Source: CBDFHV01 sp965247705 (GTDB taxonomy: Bacteria > Pseudomonadota > Alphaproteobacteria > Rhodospirillales > CAMCUA01). Taken from it: 64,000 nucleotides of DNA. A program made the translations under genes and the position numbers. The stretch is taken from positions 1 through 64,000 of the forward strand of contig CBDFHV010000033.1 of the NCBI GenBank assembly GCA_965247705.1. The letters are read 5' to 3'. Below the pieces are notes generated by a model. The model was not told where the DNA came from. It saw only the letters and a program-made list of their open reading frames with translations, and ran no database searches. Of the stretch, positions 15,780-23,609 are shown piece after piece (the stretch's first letter is position 1; each line of letters begins with the position of its first letter).

Positions 15780-17249
15780 ATGACGTCCGTTCGCCCCGCC
15801 GCGGTCGCAGGGCTCTTTTATCCTGGCGAACAAGAGGCGTTGTCGGCCGCCGTGCGTCGGCTGGTGACCGATGCCGGCGGCGACGGCCCCGTTCCCAAGG
15901 CCATCATCGCGCCCCATGCGGGCTACATCTATTCCGGCGCCGTGGCGGCGACGGCCTACGCGCGCCTGCGTCCGGCCCACGGGCGGATCCGCCGGGTCGT
16001 TCTGATGGGACCCTGTCACCACGTCGCCGTGCGGGGCCTGGCCCTGAGCACCGCCGACGCTTTCGAGACGCCGCTAGGGCGGGTTGCGGTAGACAAGGAG
16101 GCCGCGGCCGAAGCCCTGTCCCTGCCGCAGGTCACCGAGATGGACGCCACCCATGGCCGCGAACACAGCCTGGAAGTTCATCTGCCCTTTCTGCAGGAGG
16201 TGCTGGACGGGTTTTCGGTGGTTCCCTTCGTGGTCGGCGATGCCACGGACGACGAGGTGGCACAGGTGCTCGACCTTCTGTGGGGCGGCCCGGAGACCTT
16301 GATCGTCGTTAGCAGCGACCTCAGCCACTACCTGGATTACGAGGCGGCCCGATCGTTGGACGGCGCGACCTGCCGGGCCATCGAGACCTTGAACCCCCGG
16401 GACATCGGACGCGACCAGGCCTGCGGCCGGGTTCCGGTTCGCGGGCTGTTGACCATTGCCAAGGGTCGGGGGCTGGCGGTGTCGACCGTCGACATGAGGA
16501 ATTCGGGGGATACGGCCGGAGAGAAGGACCGGGTCGTCGGCTACGGTTCGTGGGTCTTCGTCGAGCCGGCGAGCGTCGCCATGGCGAACGCGCCGGAAAT
16601 AGCCGACAACATCAAGGCCGAGGCCTTCGAGGGGCGTAACCGGGCCCTGATGGACCGCCATGGCGAGACTCTTCTTCACCTGGCCGCCGCGTCCGTTCAA
16701 TACGGATTGGAACAGGGCGAGGCCTTGCCCGTCCACGCGGGAGACTACGCGCCGGAATTGCGGGGCCATGGGGCCGCGTTCGTGACCTTGACCCGGGGCG
16801 GCAAATTGCGCGGCTGCGTCGGCTCCTACCAGGCGCGACGATCCCTGGCGAAGGACGTGTCGGAACATGCATTCAACGCCGCCTTTCGCGATTCCCGCTT
16901 TTCCCCCCTGGCCATGGGGGAGCTGGAAGGCCTGGATATCTCGGTGTCGGTCCTTGGCCCCCAAGTCTCCCTGCCGGCGAGCGATGAATCGGATCTGATC
17001 GGCCGCCTGCGCCCCGGAATCGACGGACTCGTCCTTCGGGACGGTGACAAGCGGGCCCTGTTCCTGCCCAGTGTGTGGGAACACCTGCCCCGGGCAGGGG
17101 ACTTCGTAACCCACCTGAAGCGGAAGGCCGGCATGGCCGACGACCACTGGTCGGAAACCATGTGCGCCTGGCGCTTCATCACCCAGTCCGTATTCTCCGC
17201 GGACCTTGCCGACGCCTCGTTGCTGTGGCGCGGTCAGGGCGCCGCCTGA
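15780..17249 (+). CDS. Fused AmmeMemoRadiSam proteins B (Memo) and A (AMMECR1)
   Basis: 489 residues in two domains. Residues 1 to about 265 are a Memo-like protein (related to extradiol dioxygenases/LigB) with RPAAVAGLFYPG, IIAPHAGYIYSG, LMGPCHHVAVRG, HSLEVHLPFLQ and VVSSDLSHYLDYE; the His/Asp residues of these blocks form the metal site. Residues from about 295 to 489 are AMMECR1-like, with AFVTLTRGGKLRGCVGS, DSRFSPL and LPSVWEHLPRAGDFVTHLK. The radical-SAM partner amrS lies divergently upstream. The set is widely conserved together but its substrate is not settled; the fusion supports a shared reaction. ATG start at 15780. Confidence 0.88.
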   Translation: MTSVRPAAVAGLFYPGEQEALSAAVRRLVTDAGGDGPVPKAIIAPHAGYIYSGAVAATAYARLRPAHGRIRRVVLMGPCHHVAVRGLALSTADAFETPLGRVAVDKEAAAEALSLPQVTEMDATHGREHSLEVHLPFLQEVLDGFSVVPFVVGDATDDEVAQVLDLLWGGPETLIVVSSDLSHYLDYEAARSLDGATCRAIETLNPRDIGRDQACGRVPVRGLLTIAKGRGLAVSTVDMRNSGDTAGEKDRVVGYGSWVFVEPASVAMANAPEIADNIKAEAFEGRNRALMDRHGETLLHLAAASVQYGLEQGEALPVHAGDYAPELRGHGAAFVTLTRGGKLRGCVGSYQARRSLAKDVSEHAFNAAFRDSRFSPLAMGELEGLDISVSVLGPQVSLPASDESDLIGRLRPGIDGLVLRDGDKRALFLPSVWEHLPRAGDFVTHLKRKAGMADDHWSETMCAWRFITQSVFSADLADASLLWRGQGAA

Positions 17250-17278
17250 CGCGAACACCCCTATCCGAGAGGTTTCCC

Positions 17279-18070
17279 ATGGCCGTCAACGTTTCCCTGA
17301 CCGTTGTCGATACGGTCCGCGACATCGCCGTACGGGCGGGGCGCGAGATCATGGCCGTTTACGAGACGGACTTCGACGTCCAGACAAAGCGCGACGCCAC
17401 CCCGGTAACGGAGGCGGATCACCGGGCCGAAGCGCTGATCGATGCCGCGATCCGCGCCGAGCTGTCGGACAAGTGGCCCATCGTCGCCGAAGAGGCCGTG
17501 GAAGCGGGTCGCATCCCCAATGTGAAGGGCGGTCCCTTCTGGCTGGTGGACCCCTTGGACGGGACCAAGCAGTTCGTGAACCGCCAGGGCGAGTTCACGG
17601 TAAACATCGCCCTCATCGATGCGGGTAAGCCCGTGATGGGCGTCGTTCACGCCCCGGCCATCGGCGAAACCTACTGGGCCAGCCAGAACGGCGCCTTCGC
17701 CCGTATCGGCGACGGGGAGCCCCAGGCAATTCGGGTCCGCAAGGCGCCGGCCGACGGATTGACCGTGGCCGTCAGCCGCTCCCATCGAACCCCCGAGGTG
17801 GACAAATTCCTCGAGGCGGTCAACATCCGCGAGGAGTACAGCCGCGGCAGTTCGATCAAGTTCTGCATGGTTGCGAGCGGCAACTGCGATCTATACCCGC
17901 GACTGGGCCGCACCATGGAATGGGATACGGCAGCCGGTCACGCGGTGGTGCGCTATGCCGGCGGCCAGGTCCTCACCTTGGACGGCAATGAGCTTACGTA
18001 TGGCAAAGACGGTTTCGAGAACCCCCATTTCGTCGTCAAGGGCGATCCCCTTGTCGCTCCTGTGGGATGA
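17279..18070 (+). CDS. Inositol-monophosphatase-fold phosphatase, CysQ-like
   Basis: 263-residue Mg2+-dependent phosphatase. Motifs are PVTEADHRAE (residues about 41-50), VAEEAVEAG with a metal-binding Glu, VDPLDGTKQFVNR and WDTAAGHAVVRYAGG. The TKQF variant and the long middle fit 3'(2'),5'-bisphosphate nucleotidase (CysQ), which removes PAP from sulfate assimilation. Inositol-phosphatase or HisN activity cannot be excluded. The frame opens earlier (17075), but the ATG at 17279 follows GAGAGG and the end of amrAB. The Sua5 gene follows 7 bases later. Confidence 0.85.
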   Translation: MAVNVSLTVVDTVRDIAVRAGREIMAVYETDFDVQTKRDATPVTEADHRAEALIDAAIRAELSDKWPIVAEEAVEAGRIPNVKGGPFWLVDPLDGTKQFVNRQGEFTVNIALIDAGKPVMGVVHAPAIGETYWASQNGAFARIGDGEPQAIRVRKAPADGLTVAVSRSHRTPEVDKFLEAVNIREEYSRGSSIKFCMVASGNCDLYPRLGRTMEWDTAAGHAVVRYAGGQVLTLDGNELTYGKDGFENPHFVVKGDPLVAPVG

Positions 18071-18077
18071 TCGAACC

Positions 18078-19088
18078 GTGACAACGAAAGTGGTCGCGGC
18101 AACGACGCAAGCCATCGAAGCGGCGGCGAGGTGCCTCGCCGCCGGCGATCTCGTCGCCTTCCCGACGGAGACCGTCTACGGACTGGGCGCCGACGCGCGC
18201 AATGATCGGGCGGTGGCATCCGTTTTCGACGCCAAGGGGAGACCACGATTCAACCCCTTGATTGTTCATACTCGCGATTCCGACGCCGCTCGGCACCTTG
18301 TCCGCTTCAACGCCGTGGCGGATCAGCTGGCGACCGCGTTCTGGCCCGGTGGGCTGACCCTGGTGCTTCCCCGCCTGCCCGATTGTTCCGTGTCGTGGCT
18401 TGCCAGCGCCGGATTGGACACCATCGCGGTTCGCGTGCCGTCCCATCCGACCGCGATCGCCCTCCTCGATGCGTTCGGCGGCCCGTTGGCCGCGCCGAGC
18501 GCCAACCCGTCCGGCGCCATCAGTCCGACAGCGGCCCGCCACGTTGCCGACAGCCTGCCCCATGGTCCCGCCGTTATCCTGGACGGCGGTTCCTGTTCCG
18601 TGGGTCTCGAATCGACGGTAATCGACGTGAGCGTGTCCCCACCCCGTTTGCTGCGGCCGGGCGCGATCCCAAAGGAAGATATCGAAGCCATAGTCGGACC
18701 GGTGACTGTCGGACCGGTGGCCGTCGGGCCGAAGGATGGCGGGGCACCCCGGTCGCCCGGCCTCCTGGCGCGCCACTATGCGCCCGATCTTCCCATGAGA
18801 CTAAGCGCCAACGGCGCCCGCCCGGGAGAAATTCTCCTGGCGTTCGGGCCCGGAGCACCGCCGAAAGCGCTCAATCTCAGCTCGACAGGCGACCTCCAGG
18901 AGGCGGCGGGCAACTTGTTCGCCATGCTGCGGCAGCTTGACCGGCCCGAGAATGGTACCATCGCGGTCATGCCCGTGCCCGAGAACGGACTGGGCCTGGC
19001 GATCAATGACCGCCTGAAGCGGGCCGCTCTACAATCAGAAGACGGTGATTCAATTCGACAATTCGCGATCTCTTATACAGCGGGATAG
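18078..19088 (+). CDS. Threonylcarbamoyl-AMP synthase, Sua5 type
   Basis: 336 residues. Makes threonylcarbamoyl-AMP from Thr, bicarbonate and ATP for the t6A37 modification of ANN-decoding tRNAs. The catalytic YrdC/TsaC domain shows AFPTETVYGLGADA, KGRPRFNPLIVH, LAAPSANPSGAISPT and VGLESTVIDVS. The linker SPGLLARHYAPDLPMRL leads into a C-terminal Sua5 domain, so this is the long (Sua5) form, not short TsaC. A small near-repeat, VGPVTVGPVAVGPK, sits in the linker (about residues 212-225). The start is inferred as GTG 18078 by the family N-terminus. Confidence 0.9.
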   Translation: MTTKVVAATTQAIEAAARCLAAGDLVAFPTETVYGLGADARNDRAVASVFDAKGRPRFNPLIVHTRDSDAARHLVRFNAVADQLATAFWPGGLTLVLPRLPDCSVSWLASAGLDTIAVRVPSHPTAIALLDAFGGPLAAPSANPSGAISPTAARHVADSLPHGPAVILDGGSCSVGLESTVIDVSVSPPRLLRPGAIPKEDIEAIVGPVTVGPVAVGPKDGGAPRSPGLLARHYAPDLPMRLSANGARPGEILLAFGPGAPPKALNLSSTGDLQEAAGNLFAMLRQLDRPENGTIAVMPVPENGLGLAINDRLKRAALQSEDGDSIRQFAISYTAG

Positions 19089-19135
19089 TTCCCCGCCGGG
19101 CCCATCAGAGGGAGAATCGCTTCGATCAGGGCGGC

Positions 19136-20476
19136 ATGTTGTGTCAAGGATCTTCCGTGGACCAGTTGTTGCGAGATCGGAAGCACCAACAATCCCGCGG
19201 CGTGACCGGCCCGGAGGAGGACGGCACGCGACCGACGTCCGTCAGGACCGTAGCCATGGACGCCCCTTTCCCCTCTAACCCTGAATCCAGCGAGGAGAAT
19301 ACCCTGGCGGAAGCTTCCTTGGCGGCCGACGAATTTGAGCGGGAGGCCTTGGGCCATATGACCCGCAGGCTCGCGCACGACTTTAATCAGCCGATCGCGG
19401 TCGCCCGGATGTCGGCGGAAAATACGCTGTTTGAGTTGGAAGACAGTGAGTCGGTGCCGGCCCCCGACTTGGCCCATCGGATGCGGGTCGTGGCCTTGCA
19501 GGCGGAACACCTCGCCGGGCTGGTCGATCAGTTCCGGCTGATCACGGACATGACCTGGACTCCGAACGGCCCCTTCGACGCCGCTCACGCCGTCGGGGAA
19601 GTCACCGGCATGGTTGCTTCCAAGATGAGCGCCCGCGGTTTTGACATCGATCTGCGGGTCGGCGACACGGCTTGTCCGGTTCTCGGGCAATCGTGCCAGT
19701 TCAAGAAGGCGTTGCTGGTCGTCATCTGGCATATGTTGGATGTTCTGGAGGAAGACTTCGGGACGGCCGCCGACGCGAAGAGGCTGGTTCGTTTCGAATT
19801 GAGGATGGGCGATGGTGAGAAGCCACGAACCATTGCCCTGGAGGTGACCGCGCCGATGGCTGTCGTCACGGCGAACCGTGGCCGAAATGCGCCGCGCGTA
19901 AGCAGTGCAGCACGCGAGGTGACCTTTGCCAGTTATATCATGCAACGTCTTAATGGTAGCCTTGAGCACGTTGAGAATAATGCAACTTTTTGCTACAGAT
20001 TCAATCTGGCAACAAGTAAAGGGCGGACCGCGGAACCGGTGACGCCTCATGCGAATGGCCCCGGTCGCGACGCCGCCGATACTGTCGAAATATTTCCCTT
20101 GCGAATTCTGGTCGTGGACGACGAGACGCTTGCCCTGGAAGGAATCCGCGAACACCTGGAACGGGGCGGCCATGGAATCGAAACGGCGCGCAATGGTAAG
20201 GATGCCCTGGCACTGCTGGAAAGCACGTCCTTCGATATCGTGCTGACCGACTTGAGGATGCCGGTCATGGACGGCAACGCCCTTATCCGTGCCGTGCAGG
20301 ACCGGAACCCCGACATGCCCATTATCGTCATGACGGGGCATACCCAGCCGGAGTTGGAACGCCAGGCTTTGGACGACGGGGCCCTCATGGTATTGCGCAA
20401 GCCGCTGAGACTTCGCCGGTTGACGACCATCCTGCGACGGATCGTCGCGCAGAACGCCCCGCACCTTTCCGTCTAG
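19136..20476 (+). CDS. Kinase-like protein with His-box, weak ATPase region and C-terminal receiver domain
   Basis: 446 residues. A His-box-like helix, TRRLAHDFNQPIAVARM (His81), resembles dimerisation/phosphoacceptor helices of hybrid histidine kinases. The next 200 residues have the size of a HATPase domain, but I see no N-, G1- or G2-box glycines. Residues from about 320 form a clear receiver domain: ILVVDDETLALEG, FDIVLTDLRMPVMDG (phosphoacceptor Asp), VMTGHTQ and LRKPLRL. There is no sensor domain or membrane segment. It may be a degenerate kinase/phosphatase, or a phosphotransfer protein. The start is 19136 or, with AGGA upstream, 19256. Confidence 0.7.
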   Translation: MLCQGSSVDQLLRDRKHQQSRGVTGPEEDGTRPTSVRTVAMDAPFPSNPESSEENTLAEASLAADEFEREALGHMTRRLAHDFNQPIAVARMSAENTLFELEDSESVPAPDLAHRMRVVALQAEHLAGLVDQFRLITDMTWTPNGPFDAAHAVGEVTGMVASKMSARGFDIDLRVGDTACPVLGQSCQFKKALLVVIWHMLDVLEEDFGTAADAKRLVRFELRMGDGEKPRTIALEVTAPMAVVTANRGRNAPRVSSAAREVTFASYIMQRLNGSLEHVENNATFCYRFNLATSKGRTAEPVTPHANGPGRDAADTVEIFPLRILVVDDETLALEGIREHLERGGHGIETARNGKDALALLESTSFDIVLTDLRMPVMDGNALIRAVQDRNPDMPIIVMTGHTQPELERQALDDGALMVLRKPLRLRRLTTILRRIVAQNAPHLSV

Positions 20477-20502
20477 ACCCCATGTCCGACTGGGATGTGG
20501 GT

Positions 20503-20580
20503 GACCCGTCTCACATTATGCGGGTGTCGAGGGTTGCACCGGATGGTCCGGTGTCTTGCCTCATGCATAGGAGACGGGTC
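20503..20580 (+). ncRNA. Nested foldback directly before the IS110 transposase (bridge-RNA candidate/translation switch)
   Basis: A 10-bp perfect stem, GACCCGTCTC (20503-20512) with GAGACGGGTC (20571-20580), encloses TATGC/GCATA (20517-20521/20565-20569), GAGG/CCTC (20529-20532/20559-20562) and a terminal hairpin CACCGGA-TGG-TCCGGTG (20537-20553). Asymmetric internal loops lie between the helices. IS110-family elements encode structured bridge RNAs in their noncoding ends, and stems with internal guide loops are their hallmark. The right arm also contains the GGAG ribosome site ending exactly at the ATG, so it may also hide the transposase start. No folding program was run. Confidence 0.55.
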
Positions 20581-21693
20581 ATGGAACAGGTTATCACGTA
20601 CGTGGGTCTGGACGTTCACAAGAAGAGCATTTCGGTCGCCATTGCCGATGGCGGCTTGCGCCGGGAGGCGCGCTATTTCGGCACCATCGCGAACCAACCG
20701 GCGGCGTTGCGGAAGTTGGCGCACAGGCTGGGGCGCGAGGGACGCGCGCTGCGCTTCTGCTACGAGGCCGGGCCGTGCGGTTACGGGGTCTATCGGACGC
20801 TAACATCGCTCGGCCACGACTGCGTGGTGGTGGCGCCGTCGCTGATCCCGCGGCGTCCTGGCGATCGGATCAAGACCGACCGCCGCGATGCCTTGGGCTT
20901 GGCCAAGCTGGACCGCGCCGGCGAGCTGACGCCGGTGTGGGTTCCCGAGCCCGAGCACGAGGCCCTGCGCGATCTGGTGCGGGCCCGCGCGGCGGCGGTC
21001 AAGGCCCTGCGCCGGGCGCGTCAGCAGTTGAGCGGCTTCCTGCTACGCCACGCCCGCACGCGAGACGGCAACAACTGGACCCTGGCCCACCGGCGCTGGC
21101 TGGCGAGCCTGCGTTTCGAGCAGCCGGCCCAGCAGATCGTCCTGGAGGACTATATCCAGGCCATCGAGGATGCCCAGGCGCGGCGCGACCGCCTGACGGC
21201 CGAGATCGAAGCATTGGTCCCCCGTTGGTCCCTGGCTGCCGTCGCCCAGGCCCTTCAGGCCATGCGCGGCGTGGCGCTGATCACCGCCGTCACCCTGTTG
21301 GCCGAGATCGGCGACCTGACCCGTTTCGACAGCCCGCGTCAGCTCATGGCGCACCTCGGTCTGGTGCCCTCGGAGCATTCCAGCGCCGCTCACATCCGGC
21401 GCGGCGCCATCACCAAGGCCGGCAACGCCGAGGCGCGCCGCGTCATGATCGAGGCCGCCTGGTGCTACCGCCTGCCGGCGCGGGTCAGCCGCTGCCTCCT
21501 GGAGCGCCTCCAGGGCCAACCCAAGGCGGTCCGCGACATCGCCTGGAAGGCCCAGACCCGCCTCTGCGCCCGCTACCGCCGCATGGGCGCCCAAGGCAAG
21601 GATACCCCCCTGGTCACAACGGCTATCGCCCGCGAGATGCTCGGCTTCGTCTGGGCCATCGCCCGCGAGGTCGCGCCGCGCAAGGCCGGCTGA
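20581..21693 (+). CDS. IS110-family transposase (DEDD recombinase)
   Basis: 370 residues. The N-terminal RuvC-like DEDD domain has YVGLDVHKKSISVAIAD (first Asp), CYEAGPCGYGVYR (Glu) and DRIKTDRRDALGLAKL (last two Asp). The C-terminal Transposase_20 domain has MRGVALITAVTLLAEIGD and the segment LGLVPSEHSS with the serine of the IS110 active site. The protein is uninterrupted. The ATG at 20581 abuts the right arm of the upstream foldback, so translation may be controlled by RNA structure. Such recombinases act with an element-encoded bridge RNA that pairs with both target and donor DNA. Confidence 0.92.
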   Translation: MEQVITYVGLDVHKKSISVAIADGGLRREARYFGTIANQPAALRKLAHRLGREGRALRFCYEAGPCGYGVYRTLTSLGHDCVVVAPSLIPRRPGDRIKTDRRDALGLAKLDRAGELTPVWVPEPEHEALRDLVRARAAAVKALRRARQQLSGFLLRHARTRDGNNWTLAHRRWLASLRFEQPAQQIVLEDYIQAIEDAQARRDRLTAEIEALVPRWSLAAVAQALQAMRGVALITAVTLLAEIGDLTRFDSPRQLMAHLGLVPSEHSSAAHIRRGAITKAGNAEARRVMIEAAWCYRLPARVSRCLLERLQGQPKAVRDIAWKAQTRLCARYRRMGAQGKDTPLVTTAIAREMLGFVWAIAREVAPRKAG

Positions 21694-21788
21694 GAAAAAG
21701 CAGGGAAAAATCGTCACCCCACAAGAGGAGGACCGAAGCAGCCTACCAACAGTCCGCCGGCGCCCATGCCTGGGGGCGAGACCACGGT

Positions 21789-21926
21789 GAGGGGAACCCT
21801 CGACTGCTCTACGAGCGGGACTTGTCCCACGCTCGTCATCTAGACCGAGGCAGCCCCACGACGAACCCAGGGTCATGCGGTCCCAACCCGCGCATCAGAG
21901 ATCGATCAACCGTCGTCAGGACGGTT
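21789..21926 (+). ncRNA. Three consecutive hairpins downstream of the IS110 transposase (candidate element RNA)
   Basis: Within 140 bases lie GAGGG-GAA-CCCTC (21789-21801), a longer stem ACGAGCG/CGCTCGT with inner GGGAC-TT-GTCCC (21811-21836), and AACCGTC/GACGGTT (21908-21926). The density of perfect stems outside any reading frame suggests a folded RNA, as in IS110/IS1111 relatives whose RNA is encoded in the right end. The alternative is a set of terminators, but no U-tract follows any stem. Confidence 0.45.
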
Positions 21927-22021
21927 TCGCCCCCTGCCATGTGCGCTGGCGCTATACGTATCTCGACACCGGCAACACGGTGAGCGGTGATCTTCGTCCG
22001 AAACCTTGAATTCGGACATGA

Positions 22022-22080
22022 GAGAGCAGCATCCAAACCGTTGGAACCGGACCGGTCCAGTTTGACCGGTAATTGCTCTC
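22022..22080 (+). promoter_or_regulatory. Nested palindromic foldback before the FAD-linked oxidase
   Basis: GAGAGCA (22022-22028) pairs with TGCTCTC (22074-22080). Inside are CAAAC/GTTTG (22034-22038/22060-22064) and a core containing the perfect palindrome GGACCGGTCC (22049-22058), followed by a second ACCGGT. It ends 88 bases before the oxidase ATG. It could be an operator for a GntR-type regulator or an RNA attenuator, or belong to the right end of the IS110 element. The rest of 21694-22168 contains no gene. Confidence 0.45.
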
Positions 22081-22168
22081 CTCGGCCGGCGGCACGCCCT
22101 TGAATGGTGTCGGGCAGCGCCTATTGTGGTGCCGAATCGCCATGCGCCACGATGACGCGGAACCGACC

Positions 22169-23593
22169 ATGATCGCGACCGCAGTAGACCCTCCGCCGGA
22201 GGATTTTCTTCAGGCCCTCCGTGACGTCGTGGGACCCCACGCTTTCCTGGACGCGGCGGCGGACGTGGAGCCCTTCGTCGTCGAAGAGCGGGGCTTGTGG
22301 CGGGGGACCTGCGCCGCCGTGGTGAAGCCCGGTTCCACGGGCGAGGTGTCACGCATCGTCGAACTGTGCGCTGCCGCGGGGGTCCCCATCGTTCCCCAGG
22401 GCGGCAATACGGGTCTGCTTGGGGGCGGCGTCCCGCGGGGCGGCATCGTCGTGTCCTTGTCCCGCATGAATCGAATTCGCAACGTCGATTCGTTGAATCA
22501 AACCCTGACCGCCGACGCGGGTTGTGTCCTGGCGGACATTCAAAGGGTGGCCGAGGAAGCGGGCTGCTTCTTTCCTCTAAGCTTGGGGGCGGAGGGCACC
22601 TGCCAGATCGGCGGCAACCTATCCACCAATGCCGGCGGCGTGAACGTGCTCCGGTATGGCAACGCCCGCGAGCAGGTTCTGGGGCTGGAGGTCGTGTTGC
22701 CGGACGGCCGGGTTTGGGACGGCCTGCGTGGGCTCCGCAAGGACAACACGGGCTACGACCTGAAGCAGATTTTCATCGGCGCCGAGGGAACGCTCGGCAT
22801 CATTACCGCCGCCGTCCTGAAGCTGTTTCCAAAGGCGAAGGTGACGGAGACAGTTATGGCCGCGGTCGCCGATACCCGTTCCGCACTGACACTGTTCGCT
22901 TTGGTGCGCGAGGTCTGTGGCGATTCTTTGACAGCCTTCGAATTGATCCCCCGCATCGCGTTGGATTTCGGCATCCGGCACATTCCGGCTGTCGCCGACC
23001 CGATGGCGGAACCCCATGACGTTTACGCACTGATCGAAGTGACCAGCGCCCGCCAGGACGACTCCCTGCGGACGGGACTGGAAGACGTCTTGAGCAAGGC
23101 GCTTGAGGACGGCATCCTGGAGGACGCGGTATTCGCGGAGAGCGAGTCGCGGCGCCAGGATCTGTGGCGAATCCGCGAAACCATCCCCGAGTCCCAAAAA
23201 AATGAAGGCGGCAGCATCAAGCACGACGTGGCTGTCCCCGTATCGCGAGTGGCGGAATTCGTGGATCGTGCCACCGCCCTGGTCGAGGCGGCACTTCCGG
23301 GTTGCCGGGTTCTGGCTTTCGGCCACGTCGGCGACGGCAACATTCACTTCAACATCAGTCAGCCGCCCAAGATTGACGAGCAAGAGTTCATGAAAGAACG
23401 GTTTAATATCAATAGACTGACGCATGATCTTGCGATGGAAATGGAGGGTTCCTTCAGTGCCGAGCACGGTATCGGAGTCCTCAAGCGGGAGGATCTACGG
23501 CGCTATAAATCGCCGCTGGAAGTGGAACTCATGGAGCGTCTCAAGTCTGCCCTGGATCCGGAATACCTCCTGAACCCCGGCAAGATCCTGTGA
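22169..23593 (+). CDS. FAD-linked oxidase, GlcD/D-2-hydroxyglutarate or D-lactate dehydrogenase-like
   Basis: About 474 residues. The N-terminal FAD_binding_4 (PCMH) domain has VKPGSTGEVSRIV, VPQGGNTGLLGGGVP, EGTCQIGGNLSTNAGG and FIGAEGTLGIITAA. The C-terminal domain has HVGDGNIHFNI, with metal/substrate histidines, and a closing SAEHGIGVLKRE. This is the D-2-hydroxyacid dehydrogenase family (GlcD, D2HGDH, D-LDH); it oxidises a 2-hydroxyacid to the 2-oxoacid and passes electrons to the respiratory chain or ETF. Alternative in-frame ATGs are at 22142 and 22169; the second matches the usual N-terminus. The acyl-CoA dehydrogenase gene follows 16 bases later. Confidence 0.88.
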   Translation: MIATAVDPPPEDFLQALRDVVGPHAFLDAAADVEPFVVEERGLWRGTCAAVVKPGSTGEVSRIVELCAAAGVPIVPQGGNTGLLGGGVPRGGIVVSLSRMNRIRNVDSLNQTLTADAGCVLADIQRVAEEAGCFFPLSLGAEGTCQIGGNLSTNAGGVNVLRYGNAREQVLGLEVVLPDGRVWDGLRGLRKDNTGYDLKQIFIGAEGTLGIITAAVLKLFPKAKVTETVMAAVADTRSALTLFALVREVCGDSLTAFELIPRIALDFGIRHIPAVADPMAEPHDVYALIEVTSARQDDSLRTGLEDVLSKALEDGILEDAVFAESESRRQDLWRIRETIPESQKNEGGSIKHDVAVPVSRVAEFVDRATALVEAALPGCRVLAFGHVGDGNIHFNISQPPKIDEQEFMKERFNINRLTHDLAMEMEGSFSAEHGIGVLKREDLRRYKSPLEVELMERLKSALDPEYLLNPGKIL

Positions 23594-23609
23594 CGGGACG
23601 GTCAAACCC

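Larger units (their letters stand above)
20503..21990 (+). mobile_element. IS110-family element (right boundary approximate)
   Basis: A single DEDD transposase gene flanked by noncoding structured ends. IS110 members usually lack terminal inverted repeats and target duplications, so the exact ends cannot be read from one copy. The left end lies between the kinase-like gene stop (20476) and the foldback at 20503. The right end lies after the hairpins at 21789-21926, probably before about 22000. No second copy occurs in the window. Confidence 0.7.
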
